Assembly: GCA_027422505.1 (NCBI GenBank)
Contig: JAPQWV010000408.1
Span: forward strand, 434,001-498,000
Length of the DNA: 64,000 nt
Source: Craterostigma plantagineum
Lineage: Eukaryota > Streptophyta > Magnoliopsida > Lamiales > Linderniaceae
Reading direction: 5' to 3'
Both the position numbers and the translations under genes were made by a program. The notes beneath the pieces are model-generated. The model made no database searches. It was not told the DNA's origin and saw only the letters and a list, made by a program, of their open reading frames with translations. Positions 22,446 through 35,783 of the stretch are shown piece by piece (position 1 is the stretch's first letter; each line of letters opens with the position of its first letter).

Positions 22446-24976
22446 ATGTCGTACTGTAGTCGTCTACTCTCCCTTTCCACGGCGGTGGTGCTACTGATTT
22501 TCGCGGCGTGCGAAGGAAAACCCACGCGCCGGCACCGTTGGGACCCGATAATTCGGTCGCCGGTGGACCGTACGGTCAACGGCACCACCTGGGCGGTGCT
22601 CGTCGCTGGTTCAAGTGGTTTCGGAAACTATCGCCATCAGGTAAAAAGTATTGACTCGATGATGATTCTTGCATGCATAGTGTTTAATTTACTTCCCAAG
22701 TTAGTCCTTGATCTCTTATGTTATGTTGTCTTAATCTTGCCAAATGACAAGTGAAAGGTTGGATTTTTATTAGTTGGGTGAAAACCCTAATGGAGAAGCA
22801 CAGGGGCGATAGGTATATGGAATAAGACATGGCTTTTCAATTGCATTCGTTCATGAAAAAAAAAATCAAATCTTGCGAGTTAAAATCTCCATCATTACAA
22901 CCTGGGAATTCACATCTGTACTTGGACAACGCAGGCCGATGTATGTCATGCATATCAGATACTCAAAAAGGGAGGTTTAAAAGACGAAAACATAGTCGTT
23001 TTCATGTACGACGACATCGCTACGAACGAACTAAATCCAAGAAAAGGCGTCATAATCAACCATCCGCAAGGCGAAGACGTTTACGCCGGCGTTCCAAAGG
23101 TTAGCTAATTAAGTTTCAATAACTCATCGTTTTTTTTTCGCCCTAATTTCCAATATATTTGTCGTCGTTGCGCAGGACTACACAGGCGAGCAAGTAACAG
23201 TCGAGAACTTCTACGCAGTAATCCTCGGTGACAAAAATGCAGTCAAAGGAGGAAGCAAGAAAGTCGTCGATAGCAAACCTAACGACAGAATATTCATATA
23301 CTATTCCGACCACGGCGGGCCGGGCGTACTCGGTAATAATCAATTCGCAAGTCTTTAATAATGACCCTATACTGTAATCGAATGTTAGTGCATCCCACGA
23401 ACCTTACGATCGCAGGGATGCCTAACACGCCTTATCTCTATGGAAAGGATTTCGTAGAAGTCCTCAAGAAGAAGCACAAGTTAGGAACTTACAAGGAGAT
23501 GGTAATAATTAGTTGAGTAATAATTAAGGCGGCGCAATAGTTACTACACATTTTACTCGCCCGTTTTGCTTATGCATTTAGGTTGTATACGTCGAGGCGT
23601 GCGAAAGTGGGAGCGTATTCGAAGGCATGATGCCCGACGACTTGAACATATACGTCACGACGGCGTCGAACGCAGAAGAGAGCAGCTGGGGAACGTACTG
23701 CCCGGGGGCAGAACCTTCGCCGCCGCCAGAGTATCTCACCTGCCTGGGAGACCTTTACAGCGTCGCGTGGATGGAAGATAGGTACGTAAATTGTCTATCC
23801 TCGTTTTTTTTTACTTCATTATCTTTATACGACCGACGGTGAAAATACAATACGTGATGTGATGGTAAAGCGAGTCGCACAATCTCAAGAGAGAGACCGT
23901 GGAGCAGCAGTACAATCACGTGAAGGAGCGCACGTCGAACTACGACACGTACAACTCGGGTTCGCACGTGATGGAGTACGGAGACAAGAAAGAGATCAAA
24001 CCCGAGAGGCTTTACCTCTACCAAGGGTTCGATCCCGCGACTGTGAACCTCCCTCCGAATCGAATCGACTCGTGGAGACGACGGCCGATAGGAGTCGTCG
24101 ACCAGAGAGACGCGGATATCCTCTTCCTTTGGGAAAGGGTAAGCTTCTAAAATCGAAAAAAAAGAAAGTTACTTGTCAGTGAGGTCGTGGCCTAGTGGTC
24201 AAGGCAGGTGATCTCAACGATTATGGGGGGTTGATATTTCTCACAATCAGTTCTTCCTGCCTTGAGTTAGTTAGGGATGACAGTCAGATCCATTAAAGAT
24301 TCATTGGATCTTTAAATGACTCGGGAGTCTATTTCAACTTTTAGATCATCCATGGTGTCAGAGGGTTATGGGTGGTCTAAATGGGGCCTAGGCTCGGACC
24401 ATTTGAAGATTCAATGGATCTGATTGTCAACCTATTGTGTTAACCCTCGGGGTTTACCTGGTCTCGATCCAGGGTTTCTCGGGTCACCCGAAAAGGGAAA
24501 AGATTAGCAGCTCCGAGTCTCTTAAACAAACGAATGCGTCGTATTTTATGAAGTTATCCACTTATGACCGACAGTATAAGAGGGCGAGCAAAGGGAACGG
24601 AGGAGACGCCGACGAAGTCATGAAGGAGGTCACCAACACATTATTGCGGCGCAAACACTTGGACGCTAGCGTAGACACGATAGGCGTTCTTCTCTTCGGG
24701 CCGAGGCGGGCTGGGTCGGTCCTCAATCGGACTAGGGGTCCCGGGCTTGCCCTCGTGGACGACTGGGGTTGCCTCAAGTCGACGGTTCGTACATTCGAGA
24801 GCCACTGCGGGCCGTTGACGGAGTACGGAATGAAGCACATGCGGGCTTTTGCTAATATTTGCAACGAACAAGTTTCGGGCCGTGAAATTGAGAGGGCTTG
24901 CGCTGCTACTTGTGGTCATCAGCAGCAGCTTATTAGCCTTTTCGGCAAGGCTTTGGAAAGAGGTTACAGTGCATAG
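22446..24976 (+). CDS. VPE: Vacuolar processing enzyme (legumain, C13 asparaginyl endopeptidase)
   Basis: Seven exons: 22446-22640, 22935-23099, 23176-23332, 23416-23501, 23582-23781, 23871-24138 and 24575-24976, in phase, 490 residues, the usual VPE length. The enzyme matures vacuolar proteins by cutting after Asn/Asp and has caspase-1-like activity in plant cell death. Landmarks: signal peptide (residues 1 to about 24), [17 protein letters not shown], the catalytic His in YYSDHGGPG (about 166), the catalytic Cys in [12 protein letters not shown] (about 208), and the C-terminal prodomain with [15 protein letters not shown] and [14 protein letters not shown]. Intron 6 carries a SINE-like insertion. 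The start is the only Met that gives a complete signal peptide. Confidence 0.97.
24181..24500 (+). mobile_element. tRNA-derived SINE-like sequence in VPE intron 6
   Basis: Starts GAGGTCGTGGCCTAGTGGTC; TGGCCTAGTGG fits a tRNA/Pol III A box. The body shares the look of plant SINEs (AGGCAGGTGATCTCAAC, then a degenerate GGTTGATATTTC where a B box should be). An inner inverted repeat around CAGATCCATT is also present. The 3' end is uncertain. It lies in sense orientation in the last intron of VPE. Confidence 0.55.
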
Positions 24977-26367
24977 TAATACGATAAACCTCTCTAAATA
25001 AGATAAAGCTTTGATCGTATGTTTCCGACAATAAATACAGTTTGCGAGACCTTTTTGCTTTGTATAATTAATTAATTAGCTTCTTAAACTTCCGTTACTA
25101 CATACGTGTGCTGTGGTCTTATGTACAATTTCAAGTCGAAGTGGAATCGAAATGATATCCGAATGAGAAGATATCGAGTGTCGCGGATCCATCAACTTGT
25201 ATGAATGTGTTATATTTCTTACATTAATATTATGTCCTTACTTTCACCAAGTGTCTTGATGTCGGCTTGTGTTTTTTTTTATGATTTTTTTCAAGCTACA
25301 TGGCCTTTAATTCTAAATATCATAGTTATTCTTGAGAAGAAAAATTAGGATAATTTGTTTGGGTGGATCTCTTGATCTTTTATGCCATGGTGTAATAATG
25401 GCATTTTGAATATGAAAAATAACATGATGAGGTTCTCTAACATACAGCTTCCGTAGAAATACACTAAAATGTGGTCCAGATAAGTAAATATTTAGTTCTA
25501 TTTACACAATGCTATTCAAGTATAAACATATGTGAAGTTCCATGCACTAAATTCCATGGTGAAGCTACGGACCAAATCTAGCACAACCTGTACAAAGTAT
25601 CACATGCTAAGCAAACGTCGATTTCATGAAAATGATCATACGTAACCCTCTCTCGTAATTTTTATCTTTTAAAATAGTAAATTCTTGTTTGATTAATCCT
25701 ATTTTTCTTAACTTCAAAGCGTAATTTAATTATTGTATCGGTAGGTAAACTTAATGATGTTTGATAAATTAATTTACAATTATGCATTTTCATATTGGTG
25801 CACTGTCCGTCCTATCGTCATTTTCATGGTTCTATGTATTTATTAAATTAATTTCCATCAAAATAAAAATAAGTAACTATCTTGGAGTATAACGTGTTAT
25901 CCGAATAGTTGTTGTAACTATCTGTTTATTACGCGATTTAATTTTCCTAAAATCATGCGATGACACTTCTACATCTCATGATGTAACTCTCAATTTTAAA
26001 CAAGAAATGAAATGTATGTATGCATATGATATAATAATCAGTGCAATTAGGCATGTATATAACCACTTGTAGTGGATTCATCGAGATAATATAAGTTTGA
26101 CATAATATAGTCATACTTAAATCTTTTTCTCAACTAAATTTAAAATTTGAATATTGGGCCATACCGTAGAGGCGTAGATGAAAGATGAACGATTGCATAC
26201 GAGATTTTCAGGCAATTAATGCTATATTGGTCAGCTGCTCATAAGTCACAACTCTTCAATTTAATAGAATATTTAAAGGAAAAAAAACAGAGAAAATAGT
26301 AAGAAAATCAGTTGATGCACAAAAAGCTGAATTAAATTTAGTAATTCTTCCGAACATTAAAAGAGAT
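24977..26367. other. Intergenic between VPE and the zinc-finger-family gene
   Basis: 1.39 kb, AT-rich. The first about 100 bp is VPE 3' UTR. The two flanking genes converge. I see no gene and no clear repeat. Confidence 0.6.
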
Positions 26368-27254
26368 TTACAATTTATAAATAATAAGAAAACAAGGCAA
26401 CAAGGCGCGTGAGTCAAATACCAGAAGCTCGCCGTTCTCCCCGCCGATGGAGTCGTACCCGACCCGGCCCTCGACCAATGAGTCGAGCTTCAGCCTCAAA
26501 CAAACCCGACCCGAAATAACCCGGCAAACCAGCATAGCCCTTCTTCCCTTTCCGCCGCCCGCCTTTTCGTGGGCAACGCCGCTCCCCGAATACGTGCACA
26601 CGCTCTTAGCCCCCTTGCTGAAATCCCACGCGCCACCCTCGTAAGAACCGCCATTTACGGCTCCGCCGTCGGTCCCAGGCAGCAGAACCTCATCACCTCG
26701 TTTCCATCGGCCACGCACCGCGCGTGGTCCTCGAAATCCTCAGCGGCGGCTTCGTTCTTGGCCGCCCTCGATTTGACCGATTCTCTGTATTCCTCGAACC
26801 GGGTCAGCGTTCGCGGCGGATTCTGAACCTTGAACACCATTTCGACCCGACCCGGAAAGTTCTTCCTCTCGTCCCAGCTAGTGTGGAAGATTATCTCCAC
26901 CACGTTTCGAGAAGGGTGTCCGGCCGGCAGCTCAGCGAGTGAGGGGAAGAACGACGGCTCGGCGCTGCTTGGCCGGGTTCGGATCTGCCTGTCCGAATCT
27001 GGGTAGGGCCTTCTCGGCATTGGCCGCCGGAGAAACGCCGGCTCTCCAGGCTTCGAAGGCTTTCGCTTGCTGCGGCTGGGATTTGCGGTGGTTTCGACCA
27101 CGTCTTTGAGGTTTTGGACGCCGTTCTTGCAGCTCGATGAGTGTAGGCGGTGGTGGCCTTTATGGTCCGCCGTGGGGCGGCGGTGGTTGTTGTGAACGAC
27201 GTCGTTTACCGCGCTTGACTTGCATTGTAAGGATTTTATCCAACCTGCCGTCAT
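26368..27254 (-). CDS. Plant C2H2-zinc-finger-family-like protein with PARP-like C-terminal region, apparently frameshifted
   Basis: Intronless. From ATG at 27254 the frame runs to a stop at 26655 (199 residues), ending ...VMRFCCLGPTAEP. The neighbouring frame then continues to 26368 with GGAVNGGSYEGGAWDF, AGGGKGRRAMLVCRVISGRV, GYDSIGGENGELLVFDSRA and LLPCFLIIYKL, which is the normal end of this plant family. The first part carries the family blocks NVVEIIFHTSW, RVEMVFKVQNPPRTLTRFEEYRE and ADGNEV. One base appears to be missing near 26655-26675; with it the protein would be about 295 residues. The C-terminal half resembles a PARP-type fold in related proteins, but no HGT motif is seen here. 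No classical C2H2 finger is visible. The exact family name is uncertain. Confidence 0.6.
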
Positions 27255-27278
27255 TGTTAATTCCGACGACCCCCCTTC

Positions 27279-27281
<3 letters not shown>

Positions 27282-27331
<50 letters not shown>
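27282..27331. repeat. (CT)n microsatellite
   Basis: About 50 bp of CT followed by CTGT/GTGT units to about 27352. On the transcribed strand it is a GA tract in the presumed 5' UTR of the zinc-finger-family gene. Confidence 0.97.
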
Positions 27332-27338
<7 letters not shown>

Positions 27339-30300
27339 GTCTCTGTGTGTGTATGTATTTATGTACTATGTATATGCATGTAAATCTAGTATATGTTTGC
27401 GTATGTTGAAGAATTTCTTGGGAGAGAATAGAATGGAAGAAGCTTTGTTTCGGAAAGAGGATGTAATGGCGAGGACGTAAATGAAAATAAGGAAAACGAA
27501 GATATGTGTAGTACATTAACTATAACATGTGTACCTTATTATTTGCAATTAGTTGAAAGGACAATATTACCCTTCCACGTTATTAAACTGGATTTCTAGG
27601 GTGGAAGAATACTATGATTATGTAGAACAATTCTTGGTAAAAATATATGTGATGATAAAAAATTTTGATCGGACCTACCTAATTAAATACGGTGGGAGTT
27701 CAGACAATTTAAAATTTTTGTAGCGATTATTGCATGATATTGTTTGGCAATTATGGTACAGTCCCCCATTCACATGTTCCCTTTTCTTCTCTTTTTATTT
27801 CCTCAATTATGGTAAATGTTAGAAAATATCAGAACTGTATCAATTCTTTTAATGTACTAATATACTATAATCTTCAAAAGTATCTTCAGTTGATTTTATA
27901 ACGGAATATCAAATGTTTCAGTTACATCACAACATATTTGATTCGGTTGTGATTGCCAGTGACTTCTTTATCTCTATTTGTAAAGGGTGAATTGTCAAGT
28001 TTCGCATTATTGTATATATCAAATATTTAATGCTAAAACAATAATTTCGTCCAATATATAATGTTAGAATGGTGCTGCTGTCCAAGCATTGACTTTCATT
28101 TATTTTTGGACAATAACTCATTCGACCTGTTCAAAATTCTAATGATTGATACGATTATTTATGGGCACATCGATACTCTTCATGTATTGAACCGTTACTT
28201 TCATTTTTGTATTATTTGTTTCATGTTATTTATGATACGGCAATCGTCCATGAAGATCGTCTCTTACTATAAGAAATTAATCGTATAATATCACTACTAA
28301 GGGTCAAAATTGAAAATTGATGATCTAAATGGTATTCCTTGTAGTTTCAGACGAAAAGGTGAAAATTGTAATTTGATGACCTCTTTGTAACGAAAAGTGG
28401 CGAGCTCTTATTCTACAATTACTTATTAAAAAAAATATTTTTTCTTCTTTTTTTATATAATATTGAAGGAACGATCTTTAAAGTTGTCCAAAAAAAAGCT
28501 AAATGGAGTTTCCTTGTTGTGTGTGTATTTAAACAGACAGAAACTTGCTGGGATGACTTTGGCATTAAATTACACGCACCGAGTGCAGTGCAATGATCAT
28601 TTACTAAATTAGCAATTAATATGGGTTAAATAAATATATCTTAAAAAAAAGAAGCAATCACCAATTTGAACTTAACTATAACTGATTATATTTTTTTTCT
28701 TACGAGTAAAGCAATTACAGCACTCAATGCAAGAAAAACAAAGTTCATAAAAATTTCAGATAAACATAATTTTTTGATAAAAAAAAATCTAATCACATAT
28801 ATATTTTGTTTTTGTGTGATATCAAGATGTCCACGAGTTTTCAAACAGTCGTCTTGGAATGTACACAAGTTTCTCTTTCAGCTTCCAAAGAACAAAACGA
28901 ATAATATGATATTTTGTTCCTTCAACATGAGTTTTAGTCTCTTTCGTTATTCCGTTAAATTCAGAAATAAAACATATTCGTCTCTTTCTTTTGCGAGCCC
29001 CCATGAACCATATAAGTATTTATAAAATTATTAAATAATTGTATATATTTGAAAGTGTGGCATGAATCGTGGGATATGGAATCTATAGAAGTTCGAGAGA
29101 ATAGAAAGAGAACGGAAACTGAAAATTCAAATGTTAGTAAAAGAAAAGCCTATCTTCTTTATATATACATACATACATACTTACATATATATATATATAT
29201 ATAGTACCGTAACTATCGTTAGTTGATTTTGGTGGGGTTTCACAGTCAAAGGCTGTATTTTAATTCGAAGCACGTATTTATTACACGGTAGAGAGATTGG
29301 AGCTTCTACATAAGACAAACCTTAATTAATGACAAGCTAGATTCATAATTGCTAGGCGTGCCTTGGCATTTTAATATCACTATATAAGCACTGGTCGTAA
29401 CCCAATTATCAATACATTATAAAGAAATTATCTACGACGTAGTTTTCAAAATTATAAAATCATCTACGAAAACGTATTCAAATCCGATCAAATATTATCA
29501 GCTATACATAGAGTTTATTGTTACATATCTAATCATCACGATCCATATTCTAATGTAATTAATATATTTGTGTTATCTATTTAGTGATAATCTAAATGAT
29601 GGTTCATTGTGTTATGTCTTATAAAGATTTGGGATAAGTAACACTTTGACAGCCTTTGGTTTCACGCTTTGAGAATCTATTTGTATCACATAAATGTACG
29701 AGACTTGTGATTTTCGCGTGCTCTTTTCTCCACTCTCTTTTATAATAAGATATCATTTTAATTTGAATAATTATCATCATCTTCTTTAATTTTGGTACTA
29801 TAGTCAATACACAAATTCTTTATGGATTCATTTGGTTCTTTTGAGTATTGCTCTCATCTATGAACTCCAAGCTTGTCTTAGACAGGTAAATAAAATAATG
29901 AGATGGGCAAAAATTAAACAAATGTGCGCCTCAAAGATCATGTTAAAATTTTATGGAGAAAAAATCAATTTTTTCTTGAAAGAAAAATCGCCATCATAAG
30001 CCCCCCATTTCGTCTGTCCATAAATTTGTGCAATAAATTACATGTCAGATATACAAACCATTTATTCAATTTCCTACTTTATGACCAAGCAGATGCACAT
30101 GTTCCAATTTTGTTTTCTTTTATTACGGTAAAAATTGTGAACAGTATTTTAACTTTGCAATCCTAGAAAGAAAGAAAGTACAACTGACGGTCCATCAGAG
30201 TCATCGATGAATAAAAAATATGTAACACCCACGTAAATATCTTCGTGTATATCTAATACTTACATAAATACATACTTAGGTCCTGGGGTGTAAATTTAAT

Positions 30301-30669
30301 AATATGCATCTTAAATATATTATATAATTAAATATTCAGCGGCAACTTTCGCGGCACGTAGTCAGTAATTATGTATTACTGTGCTATAATAGGAGGAATT
30401 GAATTCATCTGTTACGACTTACGACCCATCTTTTCTAATTAATGCGTCCTTAGATTAAAAATACTATTACTACTAGCCATGCATTTAAATGAGGTATCAT
30501 TGTTCATTTATACAAAAACCAAATAGTTGTCGAGACTAAAAAACTGGCGTGACCACGAGTACACTTTAATTCCATTATTAAAGGGCCTTATTTAGCCCAC
30601 ATACAAGGCCCAATTAAAAGCCTACACGCGTATGAGCTCATCACATGAGAGAACGAATCACCCATAGTA

Positions 30670-31030
30670 TGAGACCAGATCTCTTGTCTCGCTTTTTTGT
30701 GCCACTTTTTTAAAAACATCACTAAACATTATTCCGATTAGTGCTAAACTCCCGGAAATGACATTATATCATATACTATTATACCAAATGTTAAAACACA
30801 AAAAGAAAATTATACAAAACCTATAATTATGATAGAAAAAAATATATGATATATTGAAAAGTACCATTACATTGATTTTTTTTTTTGTGTTTAGCATTTG
30901 GTATAATAGTATTTATGATATGTGTCATTTTCAGGTGTTTTAGCACTAATCGAAACAATGTTTAGTGATGTTTTTGAAAAGTGGCATAAAAAGTGACACA
31001 AAAAAGTAGAACAGAGGATATGATCCCCGT
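30670..31030. mobile_element. MITE-like long inverted repeat
   Basis: Left arm about 30673-30806 and right arm about 30880-31021 are complementary over more than 100 bp with mismatches (for example AAAACATCACTAAACATT on the left against AATGTTTAGTGATGTTTTT on the right). No coding capacity. Superfamily not assigned. Confidence 0.75.
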
Positions 31031-31177
31031 ACATGCATTAATGTATATACTACATTTATTATTAAATTTATTTTGCAAGTGAGCAGTTATGTGGAATGTA
31101 GTGGAATTTTTTTTATTTAATTTATTTTTAAGTTAAGGGACACATGACATAACATGATGACACCTACATTTCTTTAA

Positions 31178-31499
31178 GGGGAAATTTTTGTTCAGTCCCC
31201 TGTCAGGGTCTGAAATTTTTGTTCAGGCCCTATCAGAAAAAAAATAGTTTTAAGGACCCGATTATTCAGTAACAATTTATTGGTCTGCAGTAACAATTCA
31301 TTGTTCCCACAATAACAGTACATTGTTATGAAAATAACAGAAAACGATCATCCGATAACAATTCATGCACACTTTATAACAGTTGGTCCTTATCTTTAAA
31401 TTTTACGAAAAGTTGGTCCTTTAAACTAAAATATTTTCTTAAAGGTCCTGGAAACTATTTTTAATCACTTTTGGGGCCTGAATGATAATTTACCCTTTC
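31178..31499. mobile_element. MITE-like element related to the 12463-12819 foldback
   Basis: Ends are inverted: AAGGGGAAATTTTTGTTCAG on the left against CTGAATGATAATTTACCCTTT on the right. It shares TATCAGAAAAAAAATAGTTTTAAGGACCCGAT with the element at 12463-12819 and also has about 21-bp units (AGTAACAATTCATTGTTCCC type), here without a perfect second arm. Confidence 0.65.
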
Positions 31500-31741
31500 T
31501 TTAATTATATGTAAGATTACTGCACAACATAACTTCCATAACCAATGCCACCATAGAGAAAAGCTACAATTAATAACAGAGAAACCCAATCCTTCCGAAA
31601 AAAAATAACAGAGAAACCCTGTAAGAAAACCCTTATCACATAGGAAACAAGAACATCACATATAATATAAGGTATTTCGAACACTGAAACCTTGACGATA
31701 GAACACAGATCATCATGCCATTACAAATACCTCGTCCTCAC

Positions 31742-32164
31742 TCAAGCACATTGGAATTGAGAAGGAACTTTCTTGCCACAGTAGTTCAAAAGCAAGCTAA
31801 GTGAGACAGGGATGTTAAGGTTAATCCCAAGAACGTTGGCTTTTATAGCAGTGCAAAGGCAAACAGCTGCTTCAAGGTCGGCCAGCCCTTCAATGAGTGT
31901 GCAGCATGGAGTCTTGGGCGGCGTACCAACGACTAAGTGCACCAAATCGTTGAGCAAGTCGGCGCAAACTCCTAGTTTAAGTGTGTCTTTAGGACACGTC
32001 TTAGGTTTATGTCCATGTCCATGGTGGCCTTTGCTTCCATGATGGTGACTAGGTTTTTCTGGCGGTGGAGGGCATGGAACGTAGTTTGAGCTAACCAATG
32101 TGAAGAAGATAATGTTTGTTAGGAGGAGAAAAAGGGCTGTTTTCGAAGCAGCTTTTGAAGCCAT
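31742..32164 (-). CDS. Hybrid proline-rich protein (14-kDa DC2.15-like, eight-cysteine motif)
   Basis: Single exon, 140 residues. An N-terminal signal peptide (about residues 1-26, ending LVSS) is followed by a short Pro/His/Gly-rich linker ([24 protein letters not shown]) and an eight-cysteine domain of the nsLTP/HyPRP class: [24 protein letters not shown] and a final QC. These proteins are secreted to the cell wall and take part in wall structure and stress or development responses. The linker is short and His-rich rather than a long Pro repeat. Length and single-exon structure are normal for the family. A TATA-like box lies about 100 bp upstream. Confidence 0.95.
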   Translation of the reverse strand: MASKAASKTALFLLLTNIIFFTLVSSNYVPCPPPPEKPSHHHGSKGHHGHGHKPKTCPKDTLKLGVCADLLNDLVHLVVGTPPKTPCCTLIEGLADLEAAVCLCTAIKANVLGINLNIPVSLSLLLNYCGKKVPSQFQCA

Positions 32165-32263
32165 TAATGGAAGAGGTGTGTTAGACTTAAGAGTGAAGAG
32201 TGTATATTAAGATGCTTCTAAAGAAGTTGTGTGATGGAGAATGTGAAGTGGCATTGAGGGGGT

Positions 32264-32272
32264 TTTTATAGT
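32264..32272 (-). promoter_or_regulatory. TATA-like box of the hybrid proline-rich protein gene
   Basis: CTATAAAAACC on the minus strand, about 100 bp upstream of the ATG. Position and consensus fit a core promoter; the transcription start is not shown. Confidence 0.5.
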
Positions 32273-32880
32273 TGAAATTATTCAATTTTATTATGAAAAA
32301 CTTATCGGATAAAGTCGCCAATCAAGTGATGACAGCACATTTGAAGTCACCAATCGTGTAGTATAAGATGAGATCGTTGGGAAATAATAAATTTTGCAAT
32401 TGGGGTTGTGTTTATTAAATAAATACATTTGAGAATAGTACTATTGACTCCCATCCATTTTTGTCCGAGAATCTCCATGGAAAACAGACACGTAGAGATA
32501 TCGAAGATGTGTATATTATCATCATATTACTACAAGAAAATGTGACGATCAGACAAAGTTAATAAAATAAATACGTATACTATGCGGACCCAAACTGAAA
32601 ATGCACACCTCTATGTGTGGACGAAAAGACATTAATTCGATCTAAGCCATCATGCACATGTTTTCGTCATTTCATGAATGTTATTCTATGAATTTTTGGA
32701 TTTTATGCCTGTCGTTGCATGACTATCGGAATTTTTTTTCTACAACTATCATTATTATCCACCAATCGGTTATAAAATCCCGTGACACTAATAATGCATA
32801 TATAGACATCCAACAGCTAGCAAGAATGAGTTCGCATTTGCATATGAATTATGATAATTCATTTCATACTTGGTTAGTTA

Positions 32881-33463
32881 TTACTCCATCCGTCATCTGT
32901 ATTGTACATTTTATTAAATCGGGCGTACCATCATCTTTTGTACATTTACTAATTTAGCAAAAAAACATCACAAACAATCAATATAATAATATTAAATATT
33001 CTTAAAAGACGTGTCAAACACTACAAAGAAACATAGTATCAAACACGGAAAATAGATACGGAATTGGTTTCGTCTCTAAATTATGAGTTTTAGAAACGGA
33101 TTTTGACATGGTTTTCTATTTTATTAAAACTAAGTTAATGTTTTTATTTAGACACGGATTCGATACAAAAATAAAAATAAATGTGACAAAATTCATTTTA
33201 GAAACAGTACATATCCATATCCAAATTTGCCACGAGAACAACACGTATGGAATTTTGATTTTAGACACCGAACTTTCCGTGTCTAATCACTAAATAGATA
33301 CGGAATATTGGTTTTAGACACCGAATTTTCGTGTCTAATATGCATGTTTTCTATATACACCTATTTACCTTTTATTGAACCATATTATTTAAATATTCAG
33401 TTTCTTAAAAATCGTCCCAACTCCCAAATGTCCATAAGTTATCGAGACAGGGAGAGTATTATT
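32881..33463. mobile_element. Stowaway-like ends enclosing a CACTA-like fragment
   Basis: The left edge TTACTCCATCCGTC and the right edge ATCGAGACAGGGAGAGTATT resemble Stowaway MITE termini, with the typical inner block TATTCTTAAAAGACGTGTC at 32998-33016. At 33019 CACTACAAAGAAAC begins, like a CACTA (En/Spm) end, followed by repeated GATACGGAAT / TTAGACACCG / CGTGTCTAA subterminal motifs to about 33340. Order of insertion is inferred. Confidence 0.5.
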
Positions 33464-33823
33464 TTCTTGACACAAAAGAAAAATTCATCGGCCCAACAAG
33501 ACAAGACAAATGGGCTGGACTTGCACATGGAAAGCGCAAAATACCTCGGCCCAATAAGAAACCACCGAGCCCGTTGGTGTAGATTTAGTTGCAAGCAATT
33601 TTTCCTTCTTACATAAATTAGTTGCAAGCAAGATAATCAGATAATAACAGAGAATAGAGAAAACAGTCGAATGATCACTGAAATGAAATGATAACATCAT
33701 CTTCCCAAGACTGGGAAACTATACACAATTATATATCTCTTGTATTCTTCACGATACTATACACAACTTTGAAGCAATTAAGGTCGTCATCATATTTATT
33801 GAATTACCAAAGCAAATTGCTTA

Positions 33824-34891
<1,068 letters not shown>

Positions 34892-35359
34892 TCAATTCAA
34901 CCTGAAATCAACACAACTGCTGCTTCAAGTAAATATACATAAAACCAATCTAAAAAGAAACTCTGATTTTTAACTAAGAAAATGTCAACTACAAGAGAGA
35001 AGAAGGGATTCATAAACACACAATCAGTATGCAGAAAAAATAACACCTAAGAGATGCTATCCAAAAAAAACCCACATAATTCTTGAAAAGAACTGGGAAT
35101 CAAGAAACGAATTAGAGCGACGTGACGAAGTACGTAAAGACGATTAAAAAGGAATCATAATTGAATAAATAATAACAAAAAAATCATGCCTTTTTCTTGG
35201 GGAGAAGGTGAAGAACAAAGAAAGAAGATAGCTTTCGGTGGCAGATTGACGTTCGATGAATGATAGCTTTCCTTTTTATCTCGGTTATGTATCAATTAAA
35301 ATAAGATGAACTCAATCAGTTGCCGCATTTCTAGTGATTATCCAACTCCTCAAAAAGTA

Positions 35360-35396
<37 letters not shown>

Positions 35397-35783
35397 AGAA
35401 CGAAATTTGAGGAGTTGAGATGAGAGTTGTGTGCCCAGTCCACGTTTCCTCGTTACAGGGGCATTCTCGTCTTAACAAAACAAAAGTAACCAACTTTTAG
35501 ACGATTCAAAGTGTAACGGACATGATTGACAATTAAGTTCAAATATAGGGTCCAAAAGAAAATTATATTCTCGCACGAAGAAGAAAAACATATACAAATT
35601 GACCTCAAAAGAACTCGATGTTTCGATACAATACAAGGGATCAACAAGACAATGAACAAAGGCTTCAACTTCAAGATTGATAGATCACTGCAGATTCTTT
35701 TAAGAGCACTTCATTATATGCACTCGGTACGAAAATGTATGTATTCATGGAACTGTTTGGCTATAGATTGATTACTCGGCGAT
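34892..35783. other. Intergenic between ATG8 and the first VAP27-type gene
   Basis: 892 bp with the ATG8 promoter/leader, a 33-base poly(A) run at 35361-35393, and the 3' flank of the VAP-type gene. No coding exon is recognised. Confidence 0.55.

Larger units (their letters stand above)
27255..31741. other. 4.5-kb gene-poor region with microsatellite and two inverted-repeat elements
   Basis: Starts with a (CT)n tract just 5' of the zinc-finger-family start. Later it holds inverted-repeat elements at about 30670-31030 and 31178-31499, and a TA/CATA microsatellite near 29160-29205. The remaining sequence is strongly AT-rich, with only short unsupported reading frames. Confidence 0.6.
32165..33823. 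other. Intergenic with nested MITE/CACTA-like remnants
   Basis: The first about 150 bp is the proline-rich gene promoter. 32881-33463 holds Stowaway-like ends and a CACTA-like terminus. The rest is AT-rich 3' flank of the ATG8 gene. No gene is supported. Confidence 0.55.

Noticed and set aside
24437..24574. Separate gene starting at ATG 24437 before VPE exon 7
   Set aside because: Upstream part is SINE-like intron sequence; the family sequence begins at the acceptor 24575.
27160..27516. Frames containing long RE or SL repeats
   Set aside because: Produced by the CT microsatellite.
28666..29025. 119-residue plus-strand frame
   Set aside because: AT-rich low-complexity sequence with competing antisense frames, no family resemblance and no splice or promoter context.
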